This document shows positions 1-8,237 of a stretch of 12,662 nt of DNA, one piece after another. The first letter of the stretch is position 1. Every line of letters begins with the position of its first letter. Under the pieces are notes generated by a model. It was not told where the DNA came from. It searched no databases and worked only from the letters and a program-made list of their open reading frames with translations. The stretch is from Halieaceae bacterium UBA4438 (lineage in GTDB: Bacteria; Pseudomonadota; Gammaproteobacteria; Pseudomonadales; Halieaceae). A program made the position numbers and the translations under genes. The DNA is taken from positions 2,889-15,550 of the forward strand of contig DGPO01000102.1 in the NCBI GenBank assembly GCA_002390485.1. The letters run 5' to 3'.

Positions 1-25
1 GTGAGGGCAGAGCAGAGGCCCTCAC
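1..25 (-). other. GC-rich stem-loop just downstream of pufC
   Basis: Bases 1-8 (GTGAGGGC) and 18-25 (GCCCTCAC) are perfect inverted repeats around a 9-nt loop. This gives an 8-bp, six-GC stem starting 28 nt after the pufC stop codon. In the pufC transcript it would be a stable hairpin. The window ends at base 1, so it cannot be seen whether a T-run follows (intrinsic terminator) or another gene follows (an mRNA-stabilising hairpin inside the operon, as known between pufA and pufL in Rhodobacter). The stem is certain; its role is inferred. Confidence 0.6.
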
Positions 26-53
26 CGCGTTGTTCATTCGCTTTCTGCCAAGC

Positions 54-1154
54 TTATTGATCGCCACCCGTCGTCATGTCTGCCGACACGTCGCCCTGTG
101 ACTCCGGCATATCCATGCCCTCGTCTAAATCCGCCTCAGGTTCAGCTGCGGCTAATCGAGCAAGATTTGGGTAGTCTTTAATCATATTGGCGCCAAGAAG
201 TGGCTTATAGGCCCCTTGGTGACAGGTTTCACAGTTAACTTTTTGTGCGTCGCCGAGCGCGCCGAGACGATGAGGCGGCAACCAATCAGTGGTTGGCTCG
301 ACGTACTCGTTGTTCATTTCTCGCACCATACGAATGCCGTGCCACGCACGCACTCGCGTTGGTGCGCTCTCATCCCAAGAGAAGAAAGCACGTGAGTTGT
401 GACAGTAGGTACAATTGACGCCGAGTGAATCGGAGAAATGCATCATCAGGCTGTAGCCCCACTCAGACTCTTTCATCGATACGCCGCCGCCGTCACGCAA
501 CGCGGTGGTACCGGCGTGTCGTCCGTTGCGATCGTCAAGCAAATACGGTGTGAAGGGGTCTACGGGCAAAGAGCTCAAACCTGCCGCGACTGACGACACG
601 TTTTGCATTTGATTTTTCATGCCACTGGCAACTTTGTGTCCGGGGTTTATGTTCCAGACATACTCAGGAACATTTTTGCCGCGGTGACAGGTATAACAAG
701 TCACACCTGCACCACCGACGTGTTGATCCCAGTTCTCGTTCGCGTTTTGAGTCATTTGGATCATGACGCGAGCGACTTTTTTGGTGTACAGGGTGTCGGC
801 TTCAAATCCTTCACCCGCGACGTGGCAGTAGTTGCAGCCCTCCTCTGGAGAGACCCATTGTGTAACCGCGACCATCAGACGTGTGAATTCGCCGACGGAG
901 AGGTCGCCAAGAACCTGGACGTTTTTATAGATATCACTGGCCTTTGGACCCACGGCAGGGACTGCGGGAATCGCGTCCGGCACGACGTTGTTGTCGGCCA
1001 CGTCCTGGAGTCGATCGGGGTCATACAAACCTTCCATGCCCGTTCCACGATAGCCCCATTGGCTAGACTCGGGTGGCGGCATCTCGCAACCACCTAAGAG
1101 CAGTGCGGTACCCAGACCGACAGTGGTCAGTAGTTTGGTCGTTAGCGTTTTCAT
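54..1154 (-). CDS. pufC: Photosynthetic reaction centre tetraheme cytochrome c subunit PufC
   Basis: This 366-residue protein re-reduces the photo-oxidised special pair from the periplasmic side of the reaction centre. Residues 1-22 form a lipoprotein signal ending in the lipobox LLGGC, so Cys23 is the likely lipidated N-terminus. Four c-type heme sites are present: CNYCH (107-111), CYTCH (153-157), CTYCH (248-252) and CETCH (308-312). Using the ligand spacings I recall from the Blastochloris viridis structure, the axial pairs would be M94/H111, M131/H157, M237/H252 and H145/H312, which is a full set. Residues from about 334 form an acidic, Lys/Arg-poor tail. The ATG is chosen because it overlaps the pufM stop in an ATGA and follows a G-rich element (AGGGGG); a longer reading frame reaching to 1238 lacks a signal peptide and overlaps pufM heavily. 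It is the last gene of the pufLMC unit visible here. Confidence 0.96.
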   Translation of the reverse strand: MKTLTTKLLTTVGLGTALLLGGCEMPPPESSQWGYRGTGMEGLYDPDRLQDVADNNVVPDAIPAVPAVGPKASDIYKNVQVLGDLSVGEFTRLMVAVTQWVSPEEGCNYCHVAGEGFEADTLYTKKVARVMIQMTQNANENWDQHVGGAGVTCYTCHRGKNVPEYVWNINPGHKVASGMKNQMQNVSSVAAGLSSLPVDPFTPYLLDDRNGRHAGTTALRDGGGVSMKESEWGYSLMMHFSDSLGVNCTYCHNSRAFFSWDESAPTRVRAWHGIRMVREMNNEYVEPTTDWLPPHRLGALGDAQKVNCETCHQGAYKPLLGANMIKDYPNLARLAAAEPEADLDEGMDMPESQGDVSADMTTGGDQ

Positions 1155-2125
1155 TGCGCACCCCCTGTCATGAGCGGATCGACGACGGCTTCGCCGACCA
1201 TTGGATAGATGGGAACAAGCCCATGCTTCATACCCCATAGGTACCAGTTCTCAACGACGGTGCCTGTTAGGATGATGCCGATGCCGCCGGTGACGCAGGT
1301 CAGCACGCCAAACCACCAGGCCCATTTGTGAATCGATTCCATGGAGGCGTTGAAGCCCATGGTCCATCTCCAGAACAACGCGCCTCGTTCTGCGCCAGTA
1401 CCGCGGTCTGTAATTTGATCGATTTCGCGGTCAGCCCCATAGCGACTGGTCGCTAAAATGGTGGCGCCGTGCATTGCAAACAGTACCGCCGATCCGTAGA
1501 GGAAGAAGATGCTCCACATGTGGAAGGGGTTGTAGAAGAGGTTGCCGTAGCGCAGCGAGAAGGCAGCGGTCCAGTCGAGGTGAGGGAAGATGCCGAATGG
1601 AACGGCCTCGGCCCAGCTACCCATCAGGATCGGGCGTATAAAGCCGAGTACTAAATAAAGCCAAATTGCCGCTGCAAATGCCCATGCCATGTGATTACCC
1701 ATGCCAAGGTTCTGTGCAAGTGCGAAGGTTCTGTACCACCACAGCATGATCGACATGGTTAGGAATGCGCCGGCAATTAGCCACCATCCACCGTCATTAA
1801 GTGGTGGGAAAGAGAGCCCATACTGCGGACCGGGGGGCTCCAGTGCCAGCCACGGCAGTTGACGAATGAACTCGATTGGATCCCAGTTGACTGAGGCAAA
1901 CATGTTCATGCCGATAATGAGGAAGGCGAGCGTCCCCATGAAAAATGCGGCGACACCTACAGGACCGAGATAGATCGGCCCAATTTGAGCGTCCCCTAAC
2001 TTGCCGGCCCAGTAGCTGTGCGTGAGGATGCCAGATCGGTCATCTTCGGCGTTCTCGAGGGGGACGCCCGCATAGTCCGGTGCCGAGACCTGAACTTGTG
2101 TAAAAATATTTTGATATTCAATCAT
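1151..2125 (-). CDS. pufM: Photosynthetic reaction centre subunit M
   Basis: This is the M chain of the type II reaction centre, 324 residues with five membrane helices; it binds bacteriochlorophylls, bacteriopheophytin, QA and the non-heme iron. From about residue 108 the numbering coincides with mature R. sphaeroides M: H182 (accessory BChl), H202 (special pair, in NPFHM), H219, E234 and H266 (iron ligands), Y210 and W252 (QA pocket) are all present. Residue 214, Leu in R. sphaeroides next to the active bacteriopheophytin, is Val. D45 corresponds to M44 in R. sphaeroides, where that species has Asn. The C-terminus extends about 20 residues past the KHG motif, as in species whose reaction centre carries a bound cytochrome. 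It starts 17 bp downstream of the pufL stop after an AGGGGA ribosome site, and its TGA overlaps the pufC ATG. Confidence 0.98.
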   Translation of the reverse strand: MIEYQNIFTQVQVSAPDYAGVPLENAEDDRSGILTHSYWAGKLGDAQIGPIYLGPVGVAAFFMGTLAFLIIGMNMFASVNWDPIEFIRQLPWLALEPPGPQYGLSFPPLNDGGWWLIAGAFLTMSIMLWWYRTFALAQNLGMGNHMAWAFAAAIWLYLVLGFIRPILMGSWAEAVPFGIFPHLDWTAAFSLRYGNLFYNPFHMWSIFFLYGSAVLFAMHGATILATSRYGADREIDQITDRGTGAERGALFWRWTMGFNASMESIHKWAWWFGVLTCVTGGIGIILTGTVVENWYLWGMKHGLVPIYPMVGEAVVDPLMTGGAQ

Positions 2126-2141
2126 CGTAATCGTCCCCTAA

Positions 2142-2966
2142 TTAATACCAGATAGGCAGTGTGAGCCACCAGTTCCACCATTCGGGCCATCCGCGTGTCC
2201 AGAAAGGACCACTGATGACGATACAAACCGCGCTCCAGAATGCGGCGGATACTGCGACGAACATGCCGAGGCGATGGATGCCCAGTGCACCAATCGAATA
2301 GCCAATATCGTCGCGGAAGTAGGTGTTTTCATGTTCGCCAGTCTTCACAGGCTCGCCGTCTCGCGGGTTAGTCGCCATGAGGATCAAGGAGCCGTGCATG
2401 GAGAGGGCGAGGGCGGTGGTGAAGAAGAAGGTCACCGCAAGCATGTGTGCTGGGTTGTAGTGGAAGTGCAAAAACTGGTACCCCACGTTCGAAACCCAGT
2501 CGAGGTGACTCATGATGCCGTAGGGAAAGCCATGTCCCCAAGCGCCCAGCAGCATGGGTCGAATAATCACTAGGGTGACATAGGCCAGAACCGCGAATGA
2601 AAAAGCGAACGGCACATGAAGTCCCATACCGAGTTTCCGCGAAATCTCAACTTGGCGAAGGATCCAGGAGACGAAGGCGCCGGTGGCACAAATAGTAATG
2701 ATTTGCCATAGCCCACCCTCTTGCAATGGCGCCAAGCCCAGACCGTACGACAGATCTGGTGGTGCGATACTGATCTGCCAGATATTCCACGTGTCTCCCA
2801 GCGCCGCACCGTAGAAAATGAGTGCAGTTCCTGTAACAGCGAAGAACAGAGTCGTTATTCCGAAGAATCCGACGTAGAACGGGCCCATCCAGAAATCGAA
2901 AAGATCTCCGCCGAGCAGGGTGCCCCCTCGGACTCGATACTTTTTCTCAAAGCTCATCATCGACAT
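2142..2966 (-). CDS. pufL: Photosynthetic reaction centre subunit L
   Basis: This is the L chain of the reaction centre, 274 residues with five membrane helices; with PufM it holds the special pair, the active-branch bacteriopheophytin and the QB site. It aligns without gaps to R. sphaeroides L as I remember it, one residue ahead of mature numbering. H154, H174, H191 and H231 correspond to L153, L173, L190 and L230 (BChl and iron ligands); H169 to L168; Y163 to L162; S224 to L223; E213 to L212. Two positions differ: N214 (L213, Asp in R. sphaeroides) and Q105 (L104, Glu in most purple bacteria). The C-terminus, with GWPEWWNWW, resembles the Blastochloris form. The first ATG is chosen because MSMMSFE matches the family N-terminus and GGGAGAAG lies just upstream. 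No LH1 genes precede it. Confidence 0.98.
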   Translation of the reverse strand: MSMMSFEKKYRVRGGTLLGGDLFDFWMGPFYVGFFGITTLFFAVTGTALIFYGAALGDTWNIWQISIAPPDLSYGLGLAPLQEGGLWQIITICATGAFVSWILRQVEISRKLGMGLHVPFAFSFAVLAYVTLVIIRPMLLGAWGHGFPYGIMSHLDWVSNVGYQFLHFHYNPAHMLAVTFFFTTALALSMHGSLILMATNPRDGEPVKTGEHENTYFRDDIGYSIGALGIHRLGMFVAVSAAFWSAVCIVISGPFWTRGWPEWWNWWLTLPIWY

Positions 2967-3006
2967 TGCATACTTCTCCCTTCCGAGCGGTATTCGCTCA
3001 TCTCTT

Positions 3007-3033
3007 TCGGTCCGTATTGGCTTTCTGGACCGA
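3007..3033 (-). other. Stem-loop in the pufL leader
   Basis: TCGGTCC (3007-3013) and GGACCGA (3027-3033) are perfect 7-bp inverted repeats around a 13-nt loop, 40 nt upstream of the pufL start. Being in the transcribed gap between the pufQ-like gene and pufL, it may act as an mRNA decay barrier or processing site. There is no T-run after the stem on the minus strand, so it does not look like an intrinsic terminator. The fold is seen; the function is inferred. Confidence 0.5.
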
Positions 3034-3045
3034 GTTATTCATCAA

Positions 3046-3061
3046 CAAGCCCGAGGGCTTG
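3046..3061 (-). other. Short tetraloop hairpin after the pufQ-like gene
   Basis: CAAGCC (3046-3051) pairs perfectly with GGCTTG (3056-3061) around a 4-nt loop, 13 nt after the stop codon of the pufQ-like gene. On the minus strand the bases after it are TTGATG, not a U-tract, so complete termination is unlikely. It sits 12 nt from the second stem at 3007-3033. The pair could protect the upstream or downstream part of the message from exonucleases. Confidence 0.45.
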
Positions 3062-3074
3062 AAGCCATACGTTG

Positions 3075-3338
3075 TTAAATTCGCATAAAGGCGTAGGGCG
3101 CAACGCTACTTGCAGCACGTTTGGCCTCTTGCCAGCAGTTGAGTTCATGCTGACGTACCAGTTTCAGGCGATTCACCGCTGCCTGACCCAAAAACCACAC
3201 AAACATAGTGAGAAAGAGCATTCGAAACTGCAGGTGCTCCCAGACAGTTTTCCGCTCTGTATTGCGCTTCGTCGTGGTCATCATTCCTCCCGTCATCGGC
3301 TGTTGCCGTGGCGTATTGTTGTAATTCTTAGGGCTCAT
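3075..3338 (-). CDS. pufQ: PufQ-like small membrane protein
   Basis: This 87-residue protein has a polar N-terminus, one hydrophobic segment (about residues 38-56) and an amphipathic C-terminus. PufQ proteins stimulate bacteriochlorophyll synthesis or carry its intermediates in Rhodobacter and lie between bchZ and pufB. The position directly after bchZ, the single membrane helix and the C-terminal pattern (EA...A...PYAFM) fit PufQ, but similarity to the textbook members is weak and the N-terminus is longer. It lacks the membrane-embedded His context of LH1 alpha or beta chains, so it is not pufB or pufA. The start is well supported: AGGAG lies 6 nt upstream and the ATG overlaps the bchZ stop (ATGA). 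Met15, Met19 and Met20 are alternative starts. Identity is inferred mainly from context. Confidence 0.65.
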   Translation of the reverse strand: MSPKNYNNTPRQQPMTGGMMTTTKRNTERKTVWEHLQFRMLFLTMFVWFLGQAAVNRLKLVRQHELNCWQEAKRAASSVAPYAFMRI

Positions 3339-4783
3339 ACAGCGCTCCTGAGTTGCAGGTCGTGACCGGCATCTAGAACGTGCACTGAGTTCACAAACTT
3401 GGATTCATCTGCGCGTGCTGCTTGCTCGGCGGTATCCCGCAGTTTTTTTGCCGCAGATATGCGGACCAAAATAGGTTGCTGCTCAATGATCTGGTCGAGT
3501 AACGCCTGAGCATCGTCGAGCCAGGGCATATTGGCGCGTGTTGGGGTCGCGATCGTTTGATCAAGATCGGTACCTAACGGCAAGATATTAAAGAGCGCGT
3601 CAAAAAGGGCGTTGCAGACTTCTTGAATCAGGTAGCAGGCACCGGAATACCCCATAAAGGGCGTTCCCGTGTGTCTACGTATAATGGTTCCCGGCAGTGA
3701 AGCGGGGATAAACATACTTCTATTTCCCGCTTCCGCCGCGTACATACGCTCGTTGTAGCCACCAAATAGGATCAGCGGACCGGTTTCGTAGATCGCGGCT
3801 CTCACTTCCTGGTTGTCAGGCTTGACGCCTGCTTTACGCGAAAAGTGAAATGCGCAGGGCAGACCAAGGTCTTCTTCAAGGAAGTGTCTGAGGCCACGGG
3901 TATACGTTTCGGTAGCGACAACGCCAAAACTCGCTGTTGCGAAGAAATCTTGAGTGACCGAGCGCCAAAGGTCCCAAACGGGCTTCAGAGTGGTCATTTT
4001 TTCTTGTGCAATAAAGGGCTCGGGATCGATCTCCAAGAGCTCTCCAAGCATTCGCAAGAATTTGGTGGTGCTGTCGAGACCAATCGGCGCTTGTAAGTAG
4101 GGTTTGTCGAGCGTTTCACAGAGCTTCCGACCAAACTCACGGTACATGCAAATGTTGACTGCCGCGTCGTCGAGCTTGGGAATGTCGTTAAGATGGCAGC
4201 CAAGCGGGAAGACGAGATTCACCTCGACGCCGATTCCGGCGAGTAGTCGCTGAATCTCCGCGAGGTCGGACCACGTGTTGAAGTAACCGTAGGCGGGGCC
4301 AATAATATTGACCTTTTTTGTGGGTGCTTCTTCGGTTTTCTTTTTGGCTTTTTTCTTCTTAGTCGCACCGTATTGCTCCCAAAGCCAGACGAGGGCTCGA
4401 TCGGCACTTTGCCACTGATCTTCGTCAATAGTTCGGGGTAAAAAACGCTTAATATTGGTATCCGCGGGTGTCACCCCACCGCCGATCATCTCTGCGATCG
4501 AACCGGTGACCACAACAGAAGGCTTTTTGGGGTCTAAGGTCTGGTGCGCGCGACGAAGCGCGCCCTCAGTGCCGTGTTGCCCGAGTTCTTCCTCAGCAAG
4601 CCCCGTCACTACAATGGGTAATTCGTGGGGTGGCAACCCGTCGGTATAGTGTAAAACAGAGGTCACTGGAAGGTTTTCACAGCCTACAGGACCGTCAATA
4701 ATAACTTGCAGGCCCTTTACTGCCGTGAAAACGTAGACAGAGCCCCAGTAGCCGCCAGCGCGATCGTGATCGAGTACCAGCAT
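3335..4783 (-). CDS. bchZ: Chlorophyllide a reductase subunit Z
   Basis: BchZ and BchY form the NifDK-like catalytic part of chlorophyllide a oxidoreductase, which reduces the C7-C8 double bond of ring B with electrons from BchX. The protein is 482 residues. Cys35 in the PVGCENLP motif is the expected BchZ ligand of the catalytic [4Fe-4S] cluster, matching the Cys35 I recall for the characterised enzyme. Other conserved-looking parts are [12 protein letters not shown] (92-103) and [15 protein letters not shown] (160-174). A Lys-rich stretch (about 142-157) lies just before the second. The ATG at 4783 overlaps the bchY stop (TAATG) and follows GGGGGTG; an upstream in-frame start at 4831 would overlap bchY by 49 bp and adds residues unlike the family. 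The gene ends in an ATGA overlap with the pufQ-like gene. Confidence 0.96.
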   Translation of the reverse strand: MLVLDHDRAGGYWGSVYVFTAVKGLQVIIDGPVGCENLPVTSVLHYTDGLPPHELPIVVTGLAEEELGQHGTEGALRRAHQTLDPKKPSVVVTGSIAEMIGGGVTPADTNIKRFLPRTIDEDQWQSADRALVWLWEQYGATKKKKAKKKTEEAPTKKVNIIGPAYGYFNTWSDLAEIQRLLAGIGVEVNLVFPLGCHLNDIPKLDDAAVNICMYREFGRKLCETLDKPYLQAPIGLDSTTKFLRMLGELLEIDPEPFIAQEKMTTLKPVWDLWRSVTQDFFATASFGVVATETYTRGLRHFLEEDLGLPCAFHFSRKAGVKPDNQEVRAAIYETGPLILFGGYNERMYAAEAGNRSMFIPASLPGTIIRRHTGTPFMGYSGACYLIQEVCNALFDALFNILPLGTDLDQTIATPTRANMPWLDDAQALLDQIIEQQPILVRISAAKKLRDTAEQAARADESKFVNSVHVLDAGHDLQLRSAV

Positions 4784-6246
4784 TAGCACGCACCCCCGAC
4801 GCCCGTTCTGGCGATGATTTCGGGTGTCCAAACACCACTGGTGGGTCCGTTCCCGACGCCCTCAAAAAACTCTTCCATCGCGAGCATACGCGGTTGGTTG
4901 GCAAGGGCGGAGTTAATGACCTGAGCCACCGAACCGGCCCCTGCAGCACCCATGAGCGGACGCGCGGAGATTAAGTTAGTGAAGTACAAGCTGGGAATAG
5001 CGAGCTCTTTCGCTTTTTGAACCACGGGGGTTGTGCCGATAACCAGATCGGGCTTGAACACCTCCATCGCAATCAGATCGTCTTCAAGTGAGGCTCGGAA
5101 CTTAACAGATACGCCGCGTGCTTCTAGCCACTCGGCATCGAGAGCGGAAAACTCTGTTTTTGGACAGGCCGATCCGACGTAGGCTACGTCGGCGCCACTT
5201 TCGATCAGGAGCCGAGCAACCAAGAGCTCTGACCCTTCATAGCCCGACAGTGTAATTTTTGCGTCGATAGGGTTGTTGTCGAGAGCTGCACGAATGGCGG
5301 CCTTTTGTGTGCTGATGGCTGCATCAATTGATGCGCGATCCGTACCGAGTAACTCGCCCATGGCCTCAAGCCATGCGGCTGTGCCCTCAACACCCACGGG
5401 TGCTGAGCCGATGAGCGGCCGACCGGCGGCTCGAAATTGACGGGCTGTCGCGGTGTAAAAAGGGTGAATCATGGCAGCAGCTTGGCAGTCGAGCGCAGCA
5501 TAAAGCTCTCGCCACTCACGCGTTGGGACCACGGGGCCTGCAGCGGCTCCTAAAGCGTCTAAAAGACGGTCAATAGTGATGGCGTCAACGGGGAACATTT
5601 CACCCACCAGCGCTACTGTCGGCTTCGTTTGCTCGGGGTCGCTTTGCGTTGGCCGTGCAACGGGACCGGCTTTAATCTCTTCGCTTGCGTATTCGAGCAT
5701 GGCGCCAGCGAGCACGTCTTTTGCTTCCGCATGCGTCGGTACGCCAAATCCAGGCACATCAATGCCCACAATACGAACACCATTGATTTCTTTCGGTAGC
5801 AGTTCTAGTGGAACGCCAGAGGCCGTTGGAACACAGAGGTTAATAATGACTACGGCATCATTTTTCTCGGGATCAGCGAGGTCGTGAACAGCCTCTCGAA
5901 TGTCTTCAAAAAGTTTTCCTGTGACGAGAGACTCAGAGTCAAACGGCACATAGCCGACCGTGCGTTTCGCGCCATAGAAGTGCGAGGTAAAGGTCAGTCC
6001 ATACACACAACACGCCGAACCGGATAGTACGGTCGCAGTGCGACGCATTCGGAGGCCCACACGCAAAGACCCAAACGCAGGGCACATGCTCTGTGGTTGG
6101 TCGTGCGGACCTTTCGGGTAGTCTTCGGCAAATTGAGCCATCAGTGCCGTTTTGCCCGAGGCACTGGCGGCTGCAGCAAGCTTTTCAGCACCAGCGTGGC
6201 AACCCAGGTCCTGGGTCTCGATAATGTCAGCCTCAGATGCTGTCAT
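4783..6246 (-). CDS. bchY: Chlorophyllide a reductase subunit Y
   Basis: BchY is the partner of BchZ in the catalytic component of chlorophyllide a oxidoreductase. The protein is 487 residues. Cys55 (in SMCPAFG), Cys80 (in SACCVYG) and Cys138 (in INLCVP) have spacings of 25 and 58 residues, identical to the cluster ligands Cys62, Cys87 and Cys145 that I recall from the Roseobacter enzyme structure. The C-terminal half holds a nitrogenase component 1-like domain (for example [13 protein letters not shown] and [18 protein letters not shown]). The start at 6246 (MTASEAD) has GAGGT about 6 nt upstream and overlaps the end of bchX by 14 bp. The longer frame to 6348 would overlap bchX by more than 100 bp and is not expected. 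Confidence 0.96.
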   Translation of the reverse strand: MTASEADIIETQDLGCHAGAEKLAAAASASGKTALMAQFAEDYPKGPHDQPQSMCPAFGSLRVGLRMRRTATVLSGSACCVYGLTFTSHFYGAKRTVGYVPFDSESLVTGKLFEDIREAVHDLADPEKNDAVVIINLCVPTASGVPLELLPKEINGVRIVGIDVPGFGVPTHAEAKDVLAGAMLEYASEEIKAGPVARPTQSDPEQTKPTVALVGEMFPVDAITIDRLLDALGAAAGPVVPTREWRELYAALDCQAAAMIHPFYTATARQFRAAGRPLIGSAPVGVEGTAAWLEAMGELLGTDRASIDAAISTQKAAIRAALDNNPIDAKITLSGYEGSELLVARLLIESGADVAYVGSACPKTEFSALDAEWLEARGVSVKFRASLEDDLIAMEVFKPDLVIGTTPVVQKAKELAIPSLYFTNLISARPLMGAAGAGSVAQVINSALANQPRMLAMEEFFEGVGNGPTSGVWTPEIIARTGVGGAC

Positions 6247-7225
6247 AAACGACCTCAAGGCTTGGTTTGTTGAGCGTCTCTGCGCTGCACAGGTCTGAAA
6301 GTGTTGCAGGTTGTAGGACGACGTCGCGGCCCACCGTGTCCCCATCAAACAGACCCAGTAATTCGTCTTGCGTCATTGGCATTGGGCGATGTGGCGAGGA
6401 TTCGCCCGCATTTTTGGCAAGGTCAGCAAAGAGTGAGCCCCATTCACCGTCAGGATGACCGATAATTTCGTAGCTCGCACTCTTGCGCCGAATGTCTTCG
6501 TTGGCGGGTATGGCAGCAAGTTCAGGAATACCAACTGCCTTGCAGAATGCCTGCGCTTGGCCCTCGCCATCGTCTTTGTTGATGACCATGCCGGCAACGC
6601 CAACATTGCCACCGAGTTTTCTAAAGTATTCGACGGCGGAGCAAACGTTGTTCGCCACGTAAAGCGACTGAAGGTCATTTGATGCAACGACAATCACTTT
6701 TTGGCACATGTCGCGTGCAATTGGGAGGCCAAAGCCGCCACAAACCACATCGCCTAAGAAATCAAGAAGGACGTAGTCGAAATCCCAGTCGTGAAAGCCG
6801 AGCTTTTCGAGTGTTTCGAAGCCGTGAATGATACCGCGGCCACCGCAGCCTCTGCCCACTTCTGGACCGCCAAGCTCCATGGCGTAAACACCGTCTCGCT
6901 TAAAGCAAACGTCTTCAACGCGACATTCTTCCCCAGCGGCTTTTTTAGCCGAAGCTGTCTCGATGATAGTGGGGCAGGCCTTACCGCCAAATAGCAGCGA
7001 CGTGGTGTCACTTTTGGGGTCACAGCCGATCAGTAGTACCTTTTTGCCCTGCTGAGCCATCATGTAGCTCAAGTTGGCGAGGGTGAAGCTTTTACCAATG
7101 CCCCCCTTGCCATAAATTGCGATGATCTGCGTGCCCTCAGCATTGTCTGCCGATGTTGCGAGAAGATCTGCCCGTTCTCCGCTCGCTTCTAAGCCAGGAT
7201 CATATTCTGTTGCAGTAGTGCTCAT
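6233..7225 (-). CDS. bchX: Chlorophyllide a reductase iron protein subunit X
   Basis: BchX is the NifH-like homodimeric ATPase that feeds electrons to BchYZ. The 330-residue protein has the P-loop YGKGGIGKS (38-46), the following switch-like CDPKSDTT segment (68-75), and Cys127 and Cys162 as the intersubunit [4Fe-4S] ligands; the 35-residue spacing equals that of NifH Cys97/Cys132. The N-terminal extension of about 33 residues before the P-loop domain is usual for BchX and separates it from BchL. The start has GGAGA 6 nt upstream and overlaps the bchC stop in an ATGA. The 3' end overlaps bchY by 14 bp, suggesting coupled translation of the reductase subunits. Confidence 0.97.
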   Translation of the reverse strand: MSTTATEYDPGLEASGERADLLATSADNAEGTQIIAIYGKGGIGKSFTLANLSYMMAQQGKKVLLIGCDPKSDTTSLLFGGKACPTIIETASAKKAAGEECRVEDVCFKRDGVYAMELGGPEVGRGCGGRGIIHGFETLEKLGFHDWDFDYVLLDFLGDVVCGGFGLPIARDMCQKVIVVASNDLQSLYVANNVCSAVEYFRKLGGNVGVAGMVINKDDGEGQAQAFCKAVGIPELAAIPANEDIRRKSASYEIIGHPDGEWGSLFADLAKNAGESSPHRPMPMTQDELLGLFDGDTVGRDVVLQPATLSDLCSAETLNKPSLEVVYDSI

Positions 7226-8172
7226 ATCGATCTCCAGTCGATGACCATTTTTAGGCAGCTGCTGTCGTTGAACGCTCGGTCATACGCCTGTGCGGCGTGA
7301 GTGACCGGGAGTACATCTGTTATCAACTGGGAAAAATCTAACGTGCCGTCAGACGCCAGTCGTGCTGCTTCTTTGAGGTCTTGTGGTTGCCATTCTGCGC
7401 TCACTAAGAGATTGATTTCCCTAATAAATGCAGGTGGAAAGTCGAAGGTCACTGCGGATGAGTAAAATCCGCCCAGGACCGCTGTTGCACCGGGTTTACA
7501 GCGTGCAATCATTTGATTCAGTGCGTCAGCGCTGCCGCTCACGTCGCAGACAACACCGTAGTCGTATCGGGGGTCTTGGTCTGCGTCGTAGACTGTGTAG
7601 TCGAGGTTGCTAGGTCGTCGCGCAGGGTCTCGCTCCCAGACTGTGGGCGAGATACCGTGGATAATTCGTGTCAGTCGAGCGAGGAGTTGGCCCAGAACAC
7701 CATGACCGACGATCAGCTCTGGTGGACCGACCGACTCACATCGCCGAAGCGCATGCAGTGCTGTCGCGGCAAGTGCCAGTAATACGCCATCACTGGCAAG
7801 CTTCTCTGGCAACGCGATTAATTTATCTTCGCGACAAACGAGATGTTGGGCACTACCCCCGAAGAGGTTCTTTGCATCAGTAAAGCCGACACTTCCCGGA
7901 GCAAAGACGGTGGTGCCGGGTGTCAGCTTCGATCCTTTGGGGGATTCTAGTATTTTCCCGACTGTTTCGTAGCCGGGTATGAGCGGGTAACCCAGTCCAG
8001 GAAAGGGGGGCATCTGGCCTGTGAGCATCAGTCGCTCCGTACCTGTGCTGATCCCTGACCATTGTGACTCGACAAGACATTCGCTTGAGCTGGGCGCACG
8101 TAAAGAGGCGGCTCGGAGCTCTAAGGTTCCGGGCTTTTCAAAAATAACCGCTGTTGTCTTCTTATAAGTCAC
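7222..8172 (-). CDS. bchC: Bacteriochlorophyllide a dehydrogenase (3-hydroxyethyl bacteriochlorophyllide)
   Basis: BchC oxidises the C3 hydroxyethyl group to the acetyl group of bacteriochlorophyllide a. The 316-residue protein is a medium-chain dehydrogenase: a GroES-like N-terminal domain (to about 115) with WSGISTGTER (38-47), then a Rossmann domain with VGHGVLG (155-161). The usual zinc-site GHE is GYE (67-69), as expected for the BchC branch. The start is a GTG at 8172, with AAGAGG about 10 nt upstream; no in-frame ATG lies nearby. It is the first gene of the bchCXYZ-puf transcript and is preceded by a promoter candidate and PpsR-type operators. It ends in an ATGA overlap with bchX. Confidence 0.94.
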   Translation of the reverse strand: MTYKKTTAVIFEKPGTLELRAASLRAPSSSECLVESQWSGISTGTERLMLTGQMPPFPGLGYPLIPGYETVGKILESPKGSKLTPGTTVFAPGSVGFTDAKNLFGGSAQHLVCREDKLIALPEKLASDGVLLALAATALHALRRCESVGPPELIVGHGVLGQLLARLTRIIHGISPTVWERDPARRPSNLDYTVYDADQDPRYDYGVVCDVSGSADALNQMIARCKPGATAVLGGFYSSAVTFDFPPAFIREINLLVSAEWQPQDLKEAARLASDGTLDFSQLITDVLPVTHAAQAYDRAFNDSSCLKMVIDWRSI

Positions 8173-8213
8173 GGTTTTGTGGCCTCTTTGTCTAGCGAAC
8201 TTCGTGCTAGGCC

Positions 8214-8231
8214 TGTCTAAAAGTATTTACT
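8214..8231 (-). promoter_or_regulatory. Near-match PpsR/CrtJ-type site upstream of bchC
   Basis: On the plus strand this reads TGT, 12 bases, ACT, one base short of the TGT-N12-ACA operator. It lies 6 bp from the perfect site at 8238-8255, with centres 24 bp apart, like the paired CrtJ sites known at Rhodobacter bchC. Alone it would not be convincing. The same gap also has a small inverted repeat, CTAGC (8192-8196) and GCTAG (8206-8210), in the bchC leader, of unknown role. Confidence 0.35.
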
Positions 8232-8237
8232 CTTATC

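Noticed and set aside
1..37. Minus-strand ATG at 37 open to the window edge, as a possible pufB start
   Set aside because: The 12 visible codons do not resemble an LH1 beta chain, there is no good ribosome site, and the frame runs through the hairpin.
603..1097. Plus-strand ORF of 164 codons
   Set aside because: It is antisense to pufC, has no recognisable domain and the pufC frame has all four heme motifs.
4320..4363. A-rich stretch in bchZ as a programmed frameshift site
   Set aside because: The A6G run is in the wrong phase for the A AAA AAG heptamer and the zero frame continues with family-typical sequence.
6247..6348. Longer N-terminus of BchY
   Set aside because: The extra residues are the shadow of bchX coding sequence; the start at 6246 has a good ribosome site.
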